A DNA stretch of 38,067 nt from an uncultured Ruminococcus sp. (GTDB taxonomy: Bacteria > Bacillota > Clostridia > Oscillospirales > Ruminococcaceae). Numbering within the stretch: position 1 is the first letter of the stretch; each line of letters starts with the position of its first letter. The position numbers and the translations under genes were made by a program. Positions 1-6,977 of the stretch are shown here, one piece after another. The stretch is from NCBI GenBank assembly GCA_902788785.1, contig CADALT010000028.1, forward strand, positions 1 to 38,067. The letters are read 5' to 3'. The notes under the pieces were generated by a model. It saw nothing but the letters and a program-made list of their open reading frames with translations. It was not told where the DNA came from and made no database searches.

Positions 1-2
1 GA

Positions 3-98
3 CCATTGATTAATAAAAAATTGAAATTGATGTCAGAATTAACAGAGCATACCTTGGCAAATGAAATAGAAGCTCCACATGAGATTTTAAGAAAATAG
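3..98 (+). CDS. 3' end of an unidentified CDS (partial)
   Basis: An open frame enters from the left edge and runs 31 codons to a TAG at 96-98. The other two plus-strand frames stop within the first 13 bases. The visible tail is hydrophilic and mixed-charge, ending in ILRK. The stretch is AT-rich compared with the rest of the window. No family can be recognised from so short a piece, and it could also be chance open frame. Confidence 0.3.
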   Translation, partial: PLINKKLKLMSELTEHTLANEIEAPHEILRK

Positions 99-143
99 GC
101 AAGTCAAATTCTGATTTAGCTTAGCAACATAAATATGCACAAT

Positions 144-173
144 GCCCCTGAGTGCTTTGTAACACTCAGGGGC
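144..173 (-). terminator. Stem-loop between convergent transcripts, likely terminator
   Basis: A perfect 11-bp stem (GCCCCTGAGTG with its complement) encloses an 8-nt loop. It lies between the end of the partial plus-strand frame and the end of the khpA operon on the minus strand, so it could serve both. There is no strong U-tract on either side, which weakens the intrinsic-terminator call. Confidence 0.55.
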
Positions 174-229
174 AAAACTTCTATATAGGTATCTGTCTTA
201 TGACCACAGGACTTTATTTACTTTAGAAG

Positions 230-463
230 TCAGTCTATCTCGACCATTATCTTCTGATCTATTCTGGAAGCTGCGGCTCTCATAACAACTCTGATAGCCT
301 TGGCGATCCTACCCTGCTTGCCGATAACTCTTCCCATATCATCGGGAGCGACGTGCAGGTGGTATACTACCACACCTTCCTCATTAGGTTCATCTACTGT
401 TACCTGTACAGCGGACTTATCGTCCACCAGATCGGCAGCGATGCCCTCGAGCAATTCTTTCAT
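230..463 (-). CDS. khpA: KH-domain RNA-binding protein KhpA (YlqC family)
   Basis: A 77-residue single KH domain. The GKQG loop, within IGKQGRIAKAIRVV, is the GXXG RNA-binding signature, followed by the expected RAAAS helix. KhpA proteins bind RNA, usually with KhpB, and affect cell division and envelope regulation in Firmicutes; that role is family knowledge. I chose the ATG at 463 rather than the upstream one at 487 because AGGAGG sits 7-8 nt before it and the upstream eight codons read through that ribosome site. It is the last gene of the ylxM-ffh-rpsP operon. The usual next genes rimM and trmD do not follow. Confidence 0.93.
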   Translation of the reverse strand: MKELLEGIAADLVDDKSAVQVTVDEPNEEGVVVYHLHVAPDDMGRVIGKQGRIAKAIRVVMRAAASRIDQKIMVEID

Positions 464-606
464 GATATTTCCTCCTTTACCTCCCACAAGAGTTATACTA
501 AACGCTATCGTAGGAGAGCATGGCGCTTTCCCGCAGCAGCGTTCAGTATAAACAGACAGGACGGATGTGGGATATGGTGTCCTGCCGTTCGGAGCAAGTT
601 TGCTTA

Positions 607-849
607 TTACAGAGTGCCGTTCTTCTTCAGGATAGCCTTAACGGTATCTGTAGGCTGTGCGCCCTTAGCGATCCAGCTCTTTACCTTCTCGTCGTCAACC
701 TTTACCAGGGAAGGCTCCTTAGTGGGGTCATAGTAACCCAGCTCCTCGATAAATCTGCCATCTCTGGGATATCTGGAATCAGCAACAACAAGTCTGTAGA
801 AAGGAGCCTTCTTAGCGCCCATTCTTCTCAGTCTGATCTTTACTGCCAT
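607..849 (-). CDS. rpsP: 30S ribosomal protein S16
   Basis: An 80-residue protein that begins [11 protein letters not shown] and contains the S16 hallmarks [14 protein letters not shown] and [13 protein letters not shown]. The length is normal for bacterial S16. It is a small-subunit assembly protein that binds 16S rRNA. The start is preceded by a GGAGG-type site (gtatatggaggtg on the minus strand). The order ffh ... rpsP-khpA is the conserved Firmicute arrangement, here interrupted upstream by small membrane protein genes. Confidence 0.97.
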   Translation of the reverse strand: MAVKIRLRRMGAKKAPFYRLVVADSRYPRDGRFIEELGYYDPTKEPSLVKVDDEKVKSWIAKGAQPTDTVKAILKKNGTL

Positions 850-928
850 TTTTATTTCACCTCCATATACTTTCCTTGTAAACGAATTTTTCGTTTTTTA
901 TATTCAAGCGGGGAACCGCATTGAAAAC

Positions 929-1126
929 TCAGCCAAATATAGCAAGCAACAAACCAATGACGATAATGAACACGCCAAGACCCATATAGAATATTCTCGC
1001 ACCGTTCCTGCCAAACAGCTTGACGATCCAACTTGCCTTACTGCTGTTCATGAACCAGTCATAATCCTTATATGCACAGAAGAAAGCAAATATTCCGCCC
1101 AACAAGCCTATCAGCGCCGTGATCAT
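929..1126 (-). CDS. Small two-helix membrane protein, Imm17-like
   Basis: A 65-residue protein with two hydrophobic helices (about residues 3-20 and 44-64). They flank a basic/aromatic middle, YDWFMNSSKASWIVKLFG, then RNGARIFY. The DWF...KLFGRNGARIFY pattern resembles the Imm17 family of small membrane proteins, by recall only. I prefer the ATG at 1126, with TGAGG 7 nt upstream, over the GTG at 1132, which abuts that site. It is the third of three small membrane genes between ffh and rpsP. Its function is unknown: it could be a membrane or insertion-associated protein, or an immunity-like protein. Confidence 0.7.
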   Translation of the reverse strand: MITALIGLLGGIFAFFCAYKDYDWFMNSSKASWIVKLFGRNGARIFYMGLGVFIIVIGLLLAIFG

Positions 1127-1135
1127 ATCCACACC

Positions 1136-1347
1136 TCAATTATGAAGAAATACTATTATACTCAGCACTATCAGTGCTATGCCGCAAAAGAATGAATAAC
1201 CTCTTGCGCCCGCTTCGCCGTAAGCTCTTATTTGGTTTGGCGCTGTGCTCTTCTTGAACTCCAGTGCCGTGTTTTTTTGGAGAGCGACAGATAGATCGTA
1301 TACACTCCGAAGCCCAACACTATAAAGCCCATCATGATATTATTCAC
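1136..1347 (-). pseudogene. Frameshifted small membrane protein (A7 run)
   Basis: Reading from GTG at 1347 (GAGG 9 nt upstream) gives MNNIMMGFIVLGFGVYTIYL, a membrane helix. The frame then reaches a run of seven A's (T's at about 1272-1278 on the plus strand) and soon stops. In the -1 frame from that run, the coding continues ALEFKKSTAPNQIRAYGEAG and ends in a second helix, GIALIVLSIIVFLHN, stopping at 1136-1138. The joined product is about 67 residues with two helices, the same size and topology as both neighbours. It may be a decayed gene, a phase-variable tract, a sequencing indel, or a programmed -1 frameshift on A-AAA-AAC. Confidence 0.6.
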
Positions 1348-1358
1348 AATAAAAGACC

Positions 1359-1556
1359 TCACATATTCATAAAGAGCGCTATGCTGAACACTATCAGCAG
1401 TACACCGATGATGCCGTACACTATCCTTGTACCTATATGACCCAGCTTATCGTCGGTATTCTTCGTTTTGACTATGGCGAAGAACCATTTTGCGTCGATA
1501 AAGCTGCACCAGATAACAAGTCCGCCCAGCACCATGAAGATAAGTGCGAGATACAT
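1359..1556 (-). CDS. Small two-helix membrane protein, paralogue of its neighbours
   Basis: A 65-residue protein with helix 1 at about residues 2-18 and helix 2 at about 47-64, separated by a charged loop (KTKNTDDKLGHIGTR). FIDAKWFF and GTRIVYGIIG line up loosely with YDYDWFM and GARIFYMGLG of the gene ending at 929, so the two appear to be diverged paralogues. It starts 3 nt after the ffh stop, so it is almost certainly co-translated with ffh. The molecular role is unknown. Its position in an SRP operon makes a link with membrane protein insertion possible, but that is only inference. Confidence 0.7.
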   Translation of the reverse strand: MYLALIFMVLGGLVIWCSFIDAKWFFAIVKTKNTDDKLGHIGTRIVYGIIGVLLIVFSIALFMNM

Positions 1557-1559
1557 ATT

Positions 1560-2933
1560 TTACTTAGGGAGTTTATTTGAGCCGAGGGTCCTCAGCATAC
1601 TTGCACGCTTGCGTCTTGCGCTCTTGCTATGGAGAGCACCGCCGCCGATACCGAACTGTTTCATCATCTTCTTCATCTGATCGTACTGTTTAAGAAGCTG
1701 ATTTACGTCGGACACCTGAGTGCCGCTGCCCGCAGCGATCCTTCTCTTGCGCTTTGGGTCGATAAGTGAGGGTTTTGCACGTTCTGCCTTGGTCATGGAA
1801 TTTATCATAGCCTCGGTCTTTCTCAGTGCAGCCTCGCCCATTTCCATATCCTCATCGGATATCTGACCTGCGCCGGGAAGCATCTGGATGATGGACTTTA
1901 CAGAGCCCATTTTCTGTATCTGTTTCATCTGTTCCAGCAGATCGTTGAGATCGAAGCCTTCTTCCTGCATTTTCTTTGCAAGTCTTTCAGCTTCCTCCTC
2001 GTCCACTGTCTGAGTAGCTTTTTCTATCAGGGTGAGCATATCGCCCATGCCCAGTATTCTCGAAGCCATTCTCTCGGGGTGGAAAGGCTCGAACTCATCG
2101 AGTTTTTCGCCCATGCCCACGAACTTGATAGGCTTACCTGTAACAGCCAGCACGGAAAGTGCCGCACCGCCACGGGTATCGGAATCGAGCTTTGTCAGTA
2201 TAACGGAGTCGATGCCCAGCGCCTCATCGAAGCTGGAAGCGACCTTTACCGCATCCTGACCGATCATGGCATCGACAACGAGCATGATCTCATTGGGTTC
2301 GGCTATCTTCTTGATATCCTTGAGCTCGTCCATCAGCTCTTCATCGATATGCAGACGGCCTGCGGTATCTATGATGACCAGGTCATTACCGTAGTCCTTG
2401 GCGTGCTTCATACCCTCTTTAACGATCTTTCTGGGATCTATCTGACCCATCTCGAACACGGGTACATCAGCTTTTTCTGCAACTATTTTCAGCTGATCTA
2501 TAGCGGCAGGTCTGTAGACGTCGGCTGCGATGAGCAGAGGTCTGTTGCCCTGTCTTTTGAACATCTTAGCGAGCTTAGCCGCATGAGTTGTTTTACCCGA
2601 ACCTTGCAGACCGCACATCATGATAACGCATGGTGGTTTATTCGGGAAATTTATCTTAGAGTTCGCCTCGCCCATAAGCTTGATGAGCTCTTCATTAACT
2701 ATTTTTATGACCTGCTGTGCGGGGGTCAGGCTTTTAAGCACATCCTCGCCAACACTTCTTTCGGTAACAGCGGCAACGAAGTCCTTAACGACTTTATAGC
2801 TTACATCAGCTTCCAGAAGCGCCATCTTTACCTCACGCATAGCCTCCTTAACATCAGCCTCGGTGAGCTTGCCTCTCGATTTAAGCTTTTTGAATACGCC
2901 GCCCAGCTTTTCGGAAAGTCCCTCAAAAGCCAT
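1560..2933 (-). CDS. ffh: Signal recognition particle GTPase Ffh (SRP54)
   Basis: A 457-residue protein with all Ffh domains. The N-domain four-helix bundle covers about residues 1-90. The G domain has P-loop GLQGSGKTT (about 108-116), DTAGRLH and TKLDSDTRGG. The Met-rich M domain follows from about 300 (MQEEGFDLNDLLEQMKQIQKMG, then the RRKRIAAGSGT RNA-binding helix-turn-helix). With 4.5S/scRNA it binds signal sequences on nascent chains and docks with FtsY at the membrane. It follows ylxM closely, as in other Firmicutes. The ATG is preceded by GGAGGTTG. Confidence 0.98.
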   Translation of the reverse strand: MAFEGLSEKLGGVFKKLKSRGKLTEADVKEAMREVKMALLEADVSYKVVKDFVAAVTERSVGEDVLKSLTPAQQVIKIVNEELIKLMGEANSKINFPNKPPCVIMMCGLQGSGKTTHAAKLAKMFKRQGNRPLLIAADVYRPAAIDQLKIVAEKADVPVFEMGQIDPRKIVKEGMKHAKDYGNDLVIIDTAGRLHIDEELMDELKDIKKIAEPNEIMLVVDAMIGQDAVKVASSFDEALGIDSVILTKLDSDTRGGAALSVLAVTGKPIKFVGMGEKLDEFEPFHPERMASRILGMGDMLTLIEKATQTVDEEEAERLAKKMQEEGFDLNDLLEQMKQIQKMGSVKSIIQMLPGAGQISDEDMEMGEAALRKTEAMINSMTKAERAKPSLIDPKRKRRIAAGSGTQVSDVNQLLKQYDQMKKMMKQFGIGGGALHSKSARRKRASMLRTLGSNKLPK

Positions 2934-2981
2934 AACACAACCTCCTGTTCGGTAATATCTATCCTACGGAGATGCTGCGGC

Positions 2982-3386
2982 TCATTCGCCGTCAGCTTCC
3001 TCTATCAATCCTTCGGTATCGAAGTCAGCCAGCTTGCTGTCCAGATTTTCCAGCAACACGATGGTCTTTTCAGCGATGGGTCTCGAAAGACTTATGCGCT
3101 TGCACTCATTAAAAATATCCAGTGCCTGCGACTTATATTCTTTCAGTTCCTCCACGTAAGCCTCCTGCGCTTTCAAAAGACCCAGCTTCTGTTCGTAATC
3201 CGCCAGAGCCTTTTCGCAGTGCTTCACTGCATCGTGGACACCCTGCCTTGATATGCTGCACTGCTGTGCGATCTCCCCAAGGCTAAGGTCATCATTATAA
3301 TACATATTCATGATATTGCGCTGCTTTTCGGTCAGCAGACAGCCGTACAGATCAAGCAGACTGTACATTTCAAAATTCTTCGCCAA
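2982..3386 (-). CDS. ylxM: YlxM/UPF0122 helix-turn-helix protein
   Basis: A 134-residue protein. The N-terminus resembles sigma region 4: LTEKQRNIMNMYYNDDLSLG, then EIAQQCSISRQGVHDAVK as the helix-turn-helix, followed by a long coiled helix. This is the UPF0122 protein that precedes ffh in Firmicutes and is reported to stimulate SRP. The start is a TTG at 3386 with AGGCGG about 9 nt upstream; an in-frame ATG at 3368 is the alternative. It is the first gene of the operon, downstream of the promoter at 3463-3491. Confidence 0.9.
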   Translation of the reverse strand: MAKNFEMYSLLDLYGCLLTEKQRNIMNMYYNDDLSLGEIAQQCSISRQGVHDAVKHCEKALADYEQKLGLLKAQEAYVEELKEYKSQALDIFNECKRISLSRPIAEKTIVLLENLDSKLADFDTEGLIEEADGE

Positions 3387-3432
3387 CCAGGATCACCGCC
3401 TATCAGAATAATCTCACGCTTTTTCGATATAC

Positions 3433-3491
3433 TGTAAAGTTAACACACTTTACAACATACTCATTATATACTATATCTCCCCGATTGTCAA
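3433..3491 (-). promoter_or_regulatory. Promoter of the ylxM-ffh-rpsP-khpA operon, with an inverted repeat
   Basis: On the minus strand, TTGACA (3486-3491) is followed by a 17-nt spacer and TATAAT (3463-3468), a full consensus sigma-A promoter. Just downstream, around the expected transcript start, lies an inverted repeat TGTAAAG-N8-CTTTACA (3433-3454) that could be an operator or a leader hairpin. The rest of the gap to the plus-strand gene at 3746 is AT-rich, with several TATAAT-like words near 3680-3698. I could not fix a plus-strand promoter there. Confidence 0.85.
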
Positions 3492-3745
3492 GAGGGTACG
3501 AAGAAAAACATAAAAATTTACAAAAATCTCTGAATTTTTCACGCCGCATATGATAAGATGGCATGATTTACAAAGCATAAACATCGGCATTGGATATGGA
3601 ACGTCGAAAAAGTACCGTTTTATGGGTCTGAAATTAAAAAGTTAACAATTTCTTATATAATTATTCCAAAATTTATGTTATAATATTTTGATATAATTAT
3701 GAAGTAATGATAAACAAAAGATATGCGCAAGGGAGGTATCAACTA

Positions 3746-4711
3746 ATGCTTAGCTGCATGATTAAAAACGACAGATATGAAATAAAGCTCCCGTCGCTGA
3801 CTTACGGCACGGCGACTTTCGACAGGCACGACAATGACGAACAATATTTTTCTTTTTTGGACAAATATGTTGAGCTTGGCGGCTGGTGCATCGACACAGC
3901 AAGGGTCTACTGCGACTGGGTAGAGGGCGGCAGCGATGCAAGCGAAATGGCTGTGGGCAGATGGCTCGAGAGCCGTGGATGCCGTGACAAGATGGTCATT
4001 GCCACAAAGGGCGGACACCCCGACCTTGAGACAGGCGAGCCGAGACTTGACAAGGCAAGCCTTGAGCATGATCTGGCAAAGAGTCTTGAATGTCTCAAAA
4101 CAGACTATGTTGATATATACTTCCCTCACCGTGACTGCACGGATATCCCTGTTGAGGAGATAATGCCCGTGCTGGACGGTTTCTACAGAGACGGCAGGAT
4201 ACATTTTATAGGTGTATCGAACTGGACGAGTGCACGCATAGAAGAGGCGAACCGTTTTGCGAAAGCAAACGGGCTCGAACCCATCAGGGTCAGCCAGATA
4301 AACTATTCGCTGGCACACGCAAGTTCGGGTATACTGGGGGACGATACGCTGGTATGCATGGATCTTAAAGAGTTCACATGGTACCGCAAGAACAACTTCC
4401 CTGTTATGGCATTCTCGCCGCAGGCAAAGGGATTTTTTGCCAAACTTGCAAGGGGTGACAGTGCAAGCAACCTTCCCGAGAGCCAGTTTGCTTCGACCGC
4501 AAATCTTGCAAGGCTGGCGAGGGTAAAGCAGCTTTGCAAGCAGACAGGTGCATCTCCTGCGGTGGTACCGCTGGGGTATCTCAACAGTCAGCCATTCTTC
4601 GTATCATCGGTATTCGCTGTTACCAAGCTTTGGCAGCTGCAAGAGGATATGGATGCGCAGGATCTGGTTTATGATGAGAAAACGCTGGCTTTTCTCGACA
4701 ACAGGATATGA
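3746..4711 (+). CDS. Aldo/keto reductase
   Basis: A 321-residue (beta/alpha)8 NAD(P)H-dependent oxidoreductase. The AKR catalytic tetrad is visible in order: Asp in CIDTARVY, Tyr in the same segment, Lys in VIATKGG and His in IYFPHRDC. GVSNW and the late PVMAFSPQAKGFF segment are also typical. The substrate cannot be told from sequence. I chose the ATG at 3746 because GGGAGG lies 9 nt before it; the frame is open back to 3707 but without a better ribosome site. It stands alone, about 60 nt before a lipoprotein gene with its own ribosome binding site. Confidence 0.9.
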   Translation: MLSCMIKNDRYEIKLPSLTYGTATFDRHDNDEQYFSFLDKYVELGGWCIDTARVYCDWVEGGSDASEMAVGRWLESRGCRDKMVIATKGGHPDLETGEPRLDKASLEHDLAKSLECLKTDYVDIYFPHRDCTDIPVEEIMPVLDGFYRDGRIHFIGVSNWTSARIEEANRFAKANGLEPIRVSQINYSLAHASSGILGDDTLVCMDLKEFTWYRKNNFPVMAFSPQAKGFFAKLARGDSASNLPESQFASTANLARLARVKQLCKQTGASPAVVPLGYLNSQPFFVSSVFAVTKLWQLQEDMDAQDLVYDEKTLAFLDNRI

Positions 4712-4772
4712 GCCCACAAACATAAATAATGTGGGTATACATATAACGAAGAAACTAACGGAGGTTTTCAAA

Positions 4773-5582
4773 ATGAGCAAAAACATCAAGACAATTATTG
4801 CAGCTGTGCTTTGCGCAGCATCTATCATGAGCATGGCAGCTTGCGGCAACACAGCTGAGGGCAGCACGACTGACACCACAAAGGCAGCAGGTGCCGCTGA
4901 GACTACAGCTGAGGCAGCCGAGACTACTGTTGCAGAGGAAAGCAAGGCTGAGGAGACCGCAGCCGAGACTACAGCAGCTGCTGAGGAGAGCAAGGCAGAA
5001 GAAACCACTGCCGCAGCCGAGGAAAGCAAAGCCGAGGAAACTACAGCCGCAGCACCCGCAGGCAGCGAGGATATGTTCCTTGACCCCAAGGCTCCCCAGA
5101 AGGTCGGCGAGTGGATCAAGTCCTGCGCACACAACACCACCAGCGACAGCGATGAATACATCGAGTGGAGAGTAGTCAGTGCAGGTGAAGAGGCCGCTGC
5201 TGAGGTAGAGAAGTATAACAGCGAGGGTCACATCTGGACACTGACTGAGCCAGAGCAGGACTTCATCAAGTATTACAAGGTAGTATACGAAGTAAAATAT
5301 CCCGAGGATCTGGAAGTCAGCGACACAGGTCTGTACATCGGCGATGTTGACCTTTATGCAGAAAATCCCGAAGGCGGCGGATTTGAGCGTGGCGGTGTAG
5401 CTTACATCGGTCTGGGTCAGTGCTTCACAGTATCGCAGGATATTGAAAAGCCAATGCCCGGCGACACTGTTACTTACACAGCAGTTTACACCATGACCGA
5501 CAACGATCCCGATTATGTATTCAGATACAGCTTCAAGGACAAGGACGGTCAGATGAAGGAATCCTTCTCCGCCCACAAATAA
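4773..5582 (+). CDS. Secreted lipoprotein with Ala/Glu/Thr-rich repeat linker
   Basis: A 269-residue protein. A lipoprotein signal peptide ends in SMAAC (lipobox Cys at about residue 26). A low-complexity linker of about 75 residues follows, with repeated ETTAAAEESKAEE blocks. The folded domain (about 105-269) begins DMFLDPKAPQKVGEW and looks all-beta (VYEVKYPEDLEV, GDTVTYTAVYTM). It is probably anchored outside the membrane by lipidation, with the linker spanning the wall. The family is not recognised; an immunoglobulin-like telokin/DUF4352 fold is a guess. The start is set by GGAGG 8 nt upstream. Confidence 0.85.
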   Translation: MSKNIKTIIAAVLCAASIMSMAACGNTAEGSTTDTTKAAGAAETTAEAAETTVAEESKAEETAAETTAAAEESKAEETTAAAEESKAEETTAAAPAGSEDMFLDPKAPQKVGEWIKSCAHNTTSDSDEYIEWRVVSAGEEAAAEVEKYNSEGHIWTLTEPEQDFIKYYKVVYEVKYPEDLEVSDTGLYIGDVDLYAENPEGGGFERGGVAYIGLGQCFTVSQDIEKPMPGDTVTYTAVYTMTDNDPDYVFRYSFKDKDGQMKESFSAHK

Positions 5583-5750
5583 CCCTAGCCCGGGTCGGCA
5601 ATTCGTCACGCAGTTTTGCTTAATAGATTAAACAGGCGCTCGAAGCGTCAACAAACGTCAGCTCTGCTGATGTTTGCTGATGCTGTTCACGACATTGCTT
5701 TGAAGCAAAGGGAGTTTACCCTAGCCCGGGTCGGCAATTTTATAACACGC
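5583..5750 (+). repeat. Two copies of the CCCTAGCCCGGGTCG repeat family
   Basis: CCCTAGCCCGGGTCG begins at 5583, directly after the lipoprotein stop codon, and again at 5719. The first copy continues with a cgTCACGcagttttgcttaatag stretch and aaacaggcgctcg, the same ordered blocks as in the 95-bp tandem array at 24196. Between the copies is a different insert containing an 11-bp hairpin (5652-5662 with 5666-5676). This is a dispersed repeat family placed 3' of genes. No coding content is seen. Confidence 0.75.
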
Positions 5751-5754
5751 AAAA

Positions 5755-5785
5755 CACCCGATACGGCGATATGCTGTATCGGGTG
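5755..5785 (-). terminator. Strong stem-loop, possible terminator
   Basis: CACCCGATAC pairs with GTATCGGGTG, and an internal GC pair extends the stem around an ATATC loop. On the minus strand TTTT follows (5754-5751), so it fits a backup terminator of the minus-strand RNA array. On the plus strand it could end the lipoprotein transcript. Confidence 0.6.
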
Positions 5786-5932
5786 ATCTATTTGCAAAAA
5801 CGTCAGCGTGATATCGTATAATGCAGGGCTGTTTCGAGGTGCATTGCACCACTCTGCTGCGGCATCACGGCAGGGACGCTGATACATTATTATATGTTAA
5901 CGCAAGCTGCGTGGTCACTAAGGCAAATGAAA

Positions 5933-5958
5933 GAGCCGCCGAACGAATTCAGCGGCTC
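5933..5958 (-). terminator. Stem-loop at the 3' end of the array RNA
   Basis: A 7-bp GC-rich stem (GAGCCGC/GCGGCTC) with a 12-nt loop. On the minus strand it is followed by UUUCAUUU. It is the first strong hairpin after the last repeat remnant, so it is the probable end of the array transcript. Confidence 0.55.
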
Positions 5959-6149
5959 ATTATTATCTTATCTGACCATTGGCTCCTGACAGTCGCCTGT
6001 CTGAAAGCCTAATATATGAAAGTATATTTTCGGACTCACGCCCTTCATAGATCTAAAAACGAGTTTTGATAATCTATATTATATTTCCATTGGAATTAGT
6101 TTCCTTTCGGTAGAATTTATCGTAGGAAAAAACTTAACTTCTCATCGGA

Positions 6150-6364
6150 CTTATTACCTTTCAATATATTTTTATCCTGTCCGCTTAATGCGGCAAAACT
6201 TTCAAGCCATCGGTTCAATTACCTTTCTTTAGATTAACGCTAATGCGTCATAATAAACGGGATGCACCCTTTGCTCGGATGCAGAGCTGCTATACCCTTT
6301 GGACTCACTCCTAACTCTCAAATATCAAGCAGTCTGATGTGCATTACCATAATGCAACACTCCC
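6150..6364 (-). repeat. Array unit 5
   Basis: This unit contains the palindrome TGCATTATGGTAATGCA, a ten-residue ORF, GGAGTGAGTCC, hairpin A (UGCAUCC at 6283-6277 with GGGUGCA at 6269-6263), hairpin B (GACGC-AUUA-GCGUU, 6249-6236) and the mini-ORF AUG-GCU-UGA at 6210-6202 behind GAAAGG. Two remnants follow with the same site-start spacing but no hairpins: Met-Arg-Ser-stop at 6145-6134 and Met-Glu-Ile-stop at 6090-6079. Confidence 0.7.
6318..6350 (-). CDS. Decapeptide ORF of unit 5 (MVMHIRLLDI)
   Basis: ATG with GGGAG about 9 nt upstream encodes ten residues and stops with TGA. Compared with the copies at 6721 and 6931 the peptide is nearly the same, while codons for Arg, both Leu and Ile change silently. 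That is the pattern expected if the peptide itself is kept. The same bases also form a palindrome, so the RNA alone could be conserved instead. Confidence 0.4.
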   Translation of the reverse strand: MVMHIRLLDI

Positions 6365-6540
6365 TATATTTAATATGCGGCATCGCTGCCGACAGAAAAT
6401 TCGATTTTAAACCAACTTATGCCATTGGTACCTATTCCTTTCAATGTATTGACGCTCATGCGTCTAAAATGATCGGGGTGCTCCAACGCTTGGAGCTAAA
6501 ACTGTTACCATCTTTCGGGACTGCTCCCGCAAAGATATTC
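6365..6540 (-). repeat. Array unit 4 (most diverged)
   Basis: This unit lacks the decapeptide ORF. In its place is a GGGA-GCAG-UCCC hairpin and a different short frame. Hairpin A is GCUCCA-AGCGU-UGGAGC and hairpin B is GACGC-AUGA-GCGUC, both paired with bases unlike those of the other units. The mini-ORF AUG-GCA-UAA is at 6425-6417 with AAAGGA 10 nt upstream. Confidence 0.7.
6464..6511 (-). CDS. Possible 15-residue ORF of unit 4
   Basis: ATG at 6511 opens MVTVLAPSVGAPRSF and stops with TAG. It spans hairpin A of the unit and has no relative among the other units' peptides. The ribosome site is weak, so this is probably incidental. Confidence 0.15.
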   Translation of the reverse strand: MVTVLAPSVGAPRSF

Positions 6541-6767
6541 AGTATAATGATCTCTCGACCGTTTTACGCTTGCGGTCTTCACCGCCTAAATTCGGGATAA
6601 ATTCCAACTATGCCATTGGTACGATTTCCTTTCGCAAAATTTAACGTTAAACGTCATAAACGGGATGCTTCCCACGCTCGGAAGCTAAGCTTAACTGCCC
6701 TTTGGAACCACTCCTAACTCTCAGATATTCAGCAGTCTGTTATGCATTACCATGTGGCAACACTCCC
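6541..6767 (-). repeat. Array unit 3
   Basis: This unit carries the decapeptide ORF, a GGAGTGGTTCC element, hairpin A GCUUCC-GAGCGUG-GGAAGC, hairpin B ACGU-UUA-ACGU, and the mini-ORF AUG-GCA-UAG at 6616-6608 behind AAAGGA. It is the longest unit, with an extra hairpin-forming stretch (ggcggtgaagaccgc) after the mini-ORF. Confidence 0.7.
6721..6753 (-). CDS. Decapeptide ORF of unit 3 (MVMHNRLLNI)
   Basis: Ten codons and TGA, with GGGAG about 9 nt before the ATG. It differs from the unit 2 copy at Arg (AGA/AGG), Leu (CTG/TTA and CTG/TTG) and Ile (ATC/ATT) without changing the residues. Here the overlapping palindrome is partly broken, which favours the peptide over the hairpin as the conserved entity. 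Confidence 0.4.
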   Translation of the reverse strand: MVMHNRLLNI

Positions 6768-6977
6768 ATAATATGATCTCGGTATCAAACCGTTTGAGTC
6801 GGATAAAATTTACCTCATGCCATTGGTACGTTTTCCTTTCGCAATATTTACGCAAATGCGTTTAAATGTCGGGATGCTTCCTCTCGCTCGGAAGCTAAGC
6901 TATATTGTACTTGGGACTCACTCCTAACTCTCAAATATTCAATAACCTGTTCTGCATCAACATAATGCATCACTCCC
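6768..6977 (-). repeat. Array unit 2
   Basis: Order of parts: palindrome (TGCAT/ATGCA arms only), decapeptide ORF, GGAGTGAGTCC, hairpin A GCUUCC-GAGCGAGA-GGAAGC, hairpin B ACGC-AUUU-GCGU, then AAAGGA and the mini-ORF AUG-GCA-UGA at 6823-6815. Confidence 0.7.
6931..6963 (-). CDS. Decapeptide ORF of unit 2 (MLMQNRLLNI)
   Basis: Ten codons and TGA preceded by GGGAG. The last six residues, NRLLNI, equal those of unit 3 despite four silent codon differences. Residues 2 and 4 differ (Leu and Gln). Confidence 0.4.
   Translation of the reverse strand: MLMQNRLLNI

Noticed and set aside
2079-3251. 390-codon plus-strand frame over ffh and ylxM
   Set aside because: It is antisense to two well-defined genes, with no start signal or recognisable domain.
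6262-6600. 112-codon plus-strand frame across the array
   Set aside because: It runs through hairpins and conserved ribosome-site elements that make sense only on the other strand, and has no ribosome site of its own.
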